Origin: Mycolicibacterium flavescens
GTDB lineage: Bacteria; Actinomycetota; Actinomycetes; Mycobacteriales; Mycobacteriaceae
Assembly: GCF_001722335.1 (NCBI RefSeq)
Contig: NZ_MIHA01000038.1
Coordinates: forward strand, 1 to 24,993
Length of the DNA: 24,993 nt
Direction: 5' to 3'
Shown: positions 23,312 through 24,993 of the stretch, piece after piece
Numbering within the stretch: the first letter of the stretch is position 1
Layout: each line of letters starts with the position of its first letter
Program-made: the position numbers and the translations under genes
The notes under the pieces: model-generated
The model's database searches: none
Told to the model about the DNA's origin: nothing
What the model saw: only the letters and a program-made list of their open reading frames with translations

Positions 23312-24460
23312 ATGCCCGCCGGCTCATCCCTGGATCCCATCGGTGACGCGGCGGTGCCGCCCGTGGTCCGCAAGGCCGCGGCCTGGTCGTGGCGGCTGCT
23401 GCTGATCTTCGGTGCCATCCTCGTGCTGCTGTGGACGGTCAAACGGCTCGAGATCATCGTCGTACCGGTCGCGCTGGCCACCATGCTCGCCGCGCTGCTG
23501 ATGCCCGCCGTGGACTTCCTGGACCGCCGCGGCGCGCCCCGCGGCGGGGCGGTGGCGCTGATGCTGCTCAGCGGGTTCGCCGTGGTCGGCGGGATCCTGT
23601 CCTTCGTCGTCAGCCAATTCATCGAGGGCGCACCGGAATTGACCGAACAGGTCAGCCGCAGCATCGACGGTGTGCGGACCTGGCTGATCGACGGGCCGCT
23701 GGGGCTGAGCCGCGAACAGATCGAGCGGTCCGGCGACGCGGCGATCGAGGCGCTGCGCGACAACCAGGAACGGTTGACCAGCGGCGCGCTGTCGACCGCG
23801 GGGACTGTCACCGAGATCGTCACCGGCGCCCTGCTGGTGTTGTTCACGCTGATCTTCCTGCTGCAGGGCGGCCGCAACATCTACGAGTTCGTCACCCGGA
23901 TCTTCCCGGTCGACGTGCGGGAGCGGGTGCGCGACGCGGGCCGCGCCGGGTTCCACTCGCTGATCGGCTACATCCGGGCGACGTTCCTGGTCGCGCTGGT
24001 CGACGCCGTCGGCATCGGCGCCGGCCTGGCCATCATGGGGGTGCCGCTGGCGCTCCCGCTGGCGTCGCTGGTGTTCCTCGGCGCGTTCATCCCGCTGGTC
24101 GGCGCGGTCATCACCGGTTTCCTCGCGGTGATCGTCGCGCTGATCGCCAAGGGCCTGGTCTACGCGCTGATCACGCTCGGGCTGATCATCGCGGTGCAGC
24201 AGCTGGAAGGCCACGTGCTGCAGCCGCTGGTGATGGGCCGCGCGGTGTCCATCCATCCGCTGGCGATCGTGCTGGTGATCGCCGGCGGCGGCGTGCTCGC
24301 CGGGATCGTCGGCGCGCTGCTGGCGGTGCCGGCGCTGGCGTTCATCAACAGCGCGATGCGGGTGCTGCTGGCCCGTGACCCGTCGGCGGAGAAACAGGCG
24401 CTCGACGAAGACGACGGGCCGCTGGTCAAAGCCGAGGCCGACGAGGTTGCCGAAAGCTGA
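23312..24460 (+). CDS. AI-2E family (PerM/YdiK type) membrane transporter, Rv0205 type
   Basis: The 382-aa protein has about eight membrane helices. An N-terminal helical pair ([36 protein letters not shown]) is followed by an outer amphipathic section (residues ~110-160), then a conserved C-terminal bundle with [20 protein letters not shown] and [20 protein letters not shown]. These are the family's shared positions. The name AI-2E reflects some members linked to autoinducer export; the substrate here is unknown. Its acidic cytoplasmic tail ([15 protein letters not shown]) is unusual but not unique. Gene order between an Rv0204c-like protein and mmpL3 supports Rv0205 identity. It converges on the mmpL3 tail. 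Confidence 0.92.
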   Translation: MPAGSSLDPIGDAAVPPVVRKAAAWSWRLLLIFGAILVLLWTVKRLEIIVVPVALATMLAALLMPAVDFLDRRGAPRGGAVALMLLSGFAVVGGILSFVVSQFIEGAPELTEQVSRSIDGVRTWLIDGPLGLSREQIERSGDAAIEALRDNQERLTSGALSTAGTVTEIVTGALLVLFTLIFLLQGGRNIYEFVTRIFPVDVRERVRDAGRAGFHSLIGYIRATFLVALVDAVGIGAGLAIMGVPLALPLASLVFLGAFIPLVGAVITGFLAVIVALIAKGLVYALITLGLIIAVQQLEGHVLQPLVMGRAVSIHPLAIVLVIAGGGVLAGIVGALLAVPALAFINSAMRVLLARDPSAEKQALDEDDGPLVKAEADEVAES

Positions 24461-24478
24461 CCGCCGGGAAGCCGACCG

Positions 24479-24784
24479 CTACAGCCGGCCCTCGCGGCGC
24501 AGCAGATCCTGTGCGCTCACCCCGCCGCCACGACGCTGACGGTCGTCGTCCTCGCGGGTGTTGAGCTTCTCGGTCGCGGCCTCCACGTCTTTCGGCGGGG
24601 TCGGGATCGCCGTCGTCGCGTCGGGATCCTGCGACGGGGTCGGGATCGCGGTCGTCGCCTCGTTGCCGGTGTCGGCGGGCGCCGGTCGCTGCGCGCGCGG
24701 CGGGCGCTGCCCCCGGTTCTCCGGCGGCGGGGGCGCGGAGGTTCCGCGCAGCTCACCGAGCCACGACTCGATCTCGCGTTCCAT
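24479..24784 (-). pseudogene. mmpL3: C-terminal tail of MmpL3, joined to unrelated DNA
   Basis: About 100 residues of cytoplasmic tail are visible: EREIESWLGELRG, a Pro/Arg-rich part, repeats TTAIPTPSQDPDA and TTAIPTPPKDVEA, then TEKLNTREDD and the terminal VSAQDLLRREGRL. This fits the low-complexity tail of mycobacterial MmpL3, the trehalose monomycolate flippase of the mycomembrane. Its place right after the Rv0205-like gene agrees with Rv0206c. On the other side of about 24784 the sequence no longer looks like MmpL3, and another reading frame encodes a creatininase fragment. MmpL3 is essential in mycobacteria, so a complete copy must exist elsewhere if this is the real chromosome order. 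I list it as broken because only the tail is present; it may instead be an intact gene cut by an assembly error. Confidence 0.6.
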
Positions 24785-24807
24785 GGTTGTCGACGTCGAT
24801 GACCATG
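24782..24807. repeat. 26-bp near-perfect palindrome at the mmpL3 junction
   Basis: The sequence begins CATGGT, has TCGACGTCGA in the centre and ends ACCATG; 24 of 26 positions are symmetrical. It lies exactly where MmpL3 similarity ends, so it may mark a join. Confidence 0.6.
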
Positions 24808-24881
24808 TAGTCCAGGGGTGTTCGCGAAGTTGGAGGCCGCGCTGCTCTATACGACGCGCGAACTGCCGAACGACCCGTCGG

Positions 24882-24993
24882 CCGCCCCTCGAACCGAAGC
24901 AAAGCCGTCGCGGCGGCCAACGCCTCCACGTTCCCCCCATGCCCATTGACGAAGACCAGCCGCGACGCCCACCGCGACGCTGACCGCCCGAAC
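24882..24993 (-). pseudogene. Fragment of a mycofactocin MftE-like creatininase family protein
   Basis: Reading leftward from the right edge in one frame gives RWASRLVFVNGHGGNVEALA followed by AATALLRFEGR. The VNGHGGN motif is the metal-binding signature of the creatininase family, and the surrounding residues fit MftE, the peptidase that processes the mycofactocin precursor MftA. Similarity ends at about 24882, long before the normal C-terminus, and the frame continues without matching sequence to a stop at 24753. The N-terminal half would lie outside the window. Confidence 0.6.

Noticed and set aside
24753..24830. LDYMVIDVDNH read on the minus strand, resembling the start of an amidohydrolase
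   Set aside because: It comes from the palindrome at the junction, which gives a similar peptide on both strands, and no further similarity follows.
1..24993. CRISPR arrays, tRNA or rRNA genes, complete insertion sequences
   Set aside because: No regularly spaced repeats, no cloverleaf-like segments and no transposase sequence were seen; the only clear near-tandem repeat is the pair at 10970-11114.

Overview
This window is a high-GC actinobacterial chromosome segment, almost certainly a rapid-growing Mycobacterium (Mycolicibacterium type). The evidence is a nearly complete M. tuberculosis Rv0187-Rv0206c gene order: O-methyltransferase, ilvD, ricR, an L,D-transpeptidase, zmp1, omamA/omamB, mmpL11, a haemophore (Rv0203 type), an LPG-synthase-like membrane protein, an AI-2E family membrane protein and the mmpL3 tail. 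It also has mycobacterial-only families and typical mycobacterial starts, with many leaderless TANNNT-6/7nt-ATG/GTG arrangements. There is no CRISPR array, tRNA, rRNA or recognisable complete insertion sequence.

Left region (1-4381) is accessory. It starts with the N-terminus of a 13E12/DUF222-type HNH protein. A tightly packed minus-strand cassette of three genes follows, with type VII secretion (ESX) features: an EspC-like protein with a YxxxD signal, a single-pass membrane protein with a proline-rich cytoplasmic tail and a duplicated cysteine-containing outer domain, and a 735-aa protein with a WxG-containing helical head, a Pro/Ala-rich linker and a mycobacterial C-terminal module. Codon and base composition here look less GC-biased than in the rest of the window. 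No ESX machinery gene is present, so any secretion would use a system encoded elsewhere.

Middle region (4382-13150) holds the O-methyltransferase, a small secreted protein, a SRPBCC protein, ilvD, and a copper-response operon in which a DUF305 lipoprotein and RicR lie behind a perfect CsoR/RicR-type operator. Next come a PPOX/F420-type enzyme paired with a thiamine-binding DUF77 protein that lacks a normal start codon, an L,D-transpeptidase, a pair of 64-bp palindromic repeats, and the Zmp1 metalloprotease.

Right region (13215-24784) holds the Mce-associated omamA/omamB pair, the mmpL11 operon (with a HTH protein and a CoA-binding protein), and a haem-uptake locus. In that locus two haemophore-type genes are followed closely by a PrrA/PrrB-like two-component system. 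A DUF3054 protein, an LPG-synthase-like protein and an AI-2E family protein come next. The extreme right end is anomalous: the last ~100 codons of mmpL3 run into unrelated DNA that ends in a fragment of a mycofactocin MftE-like creatininase. This suggests a rearrangement or a chimeric contig end.
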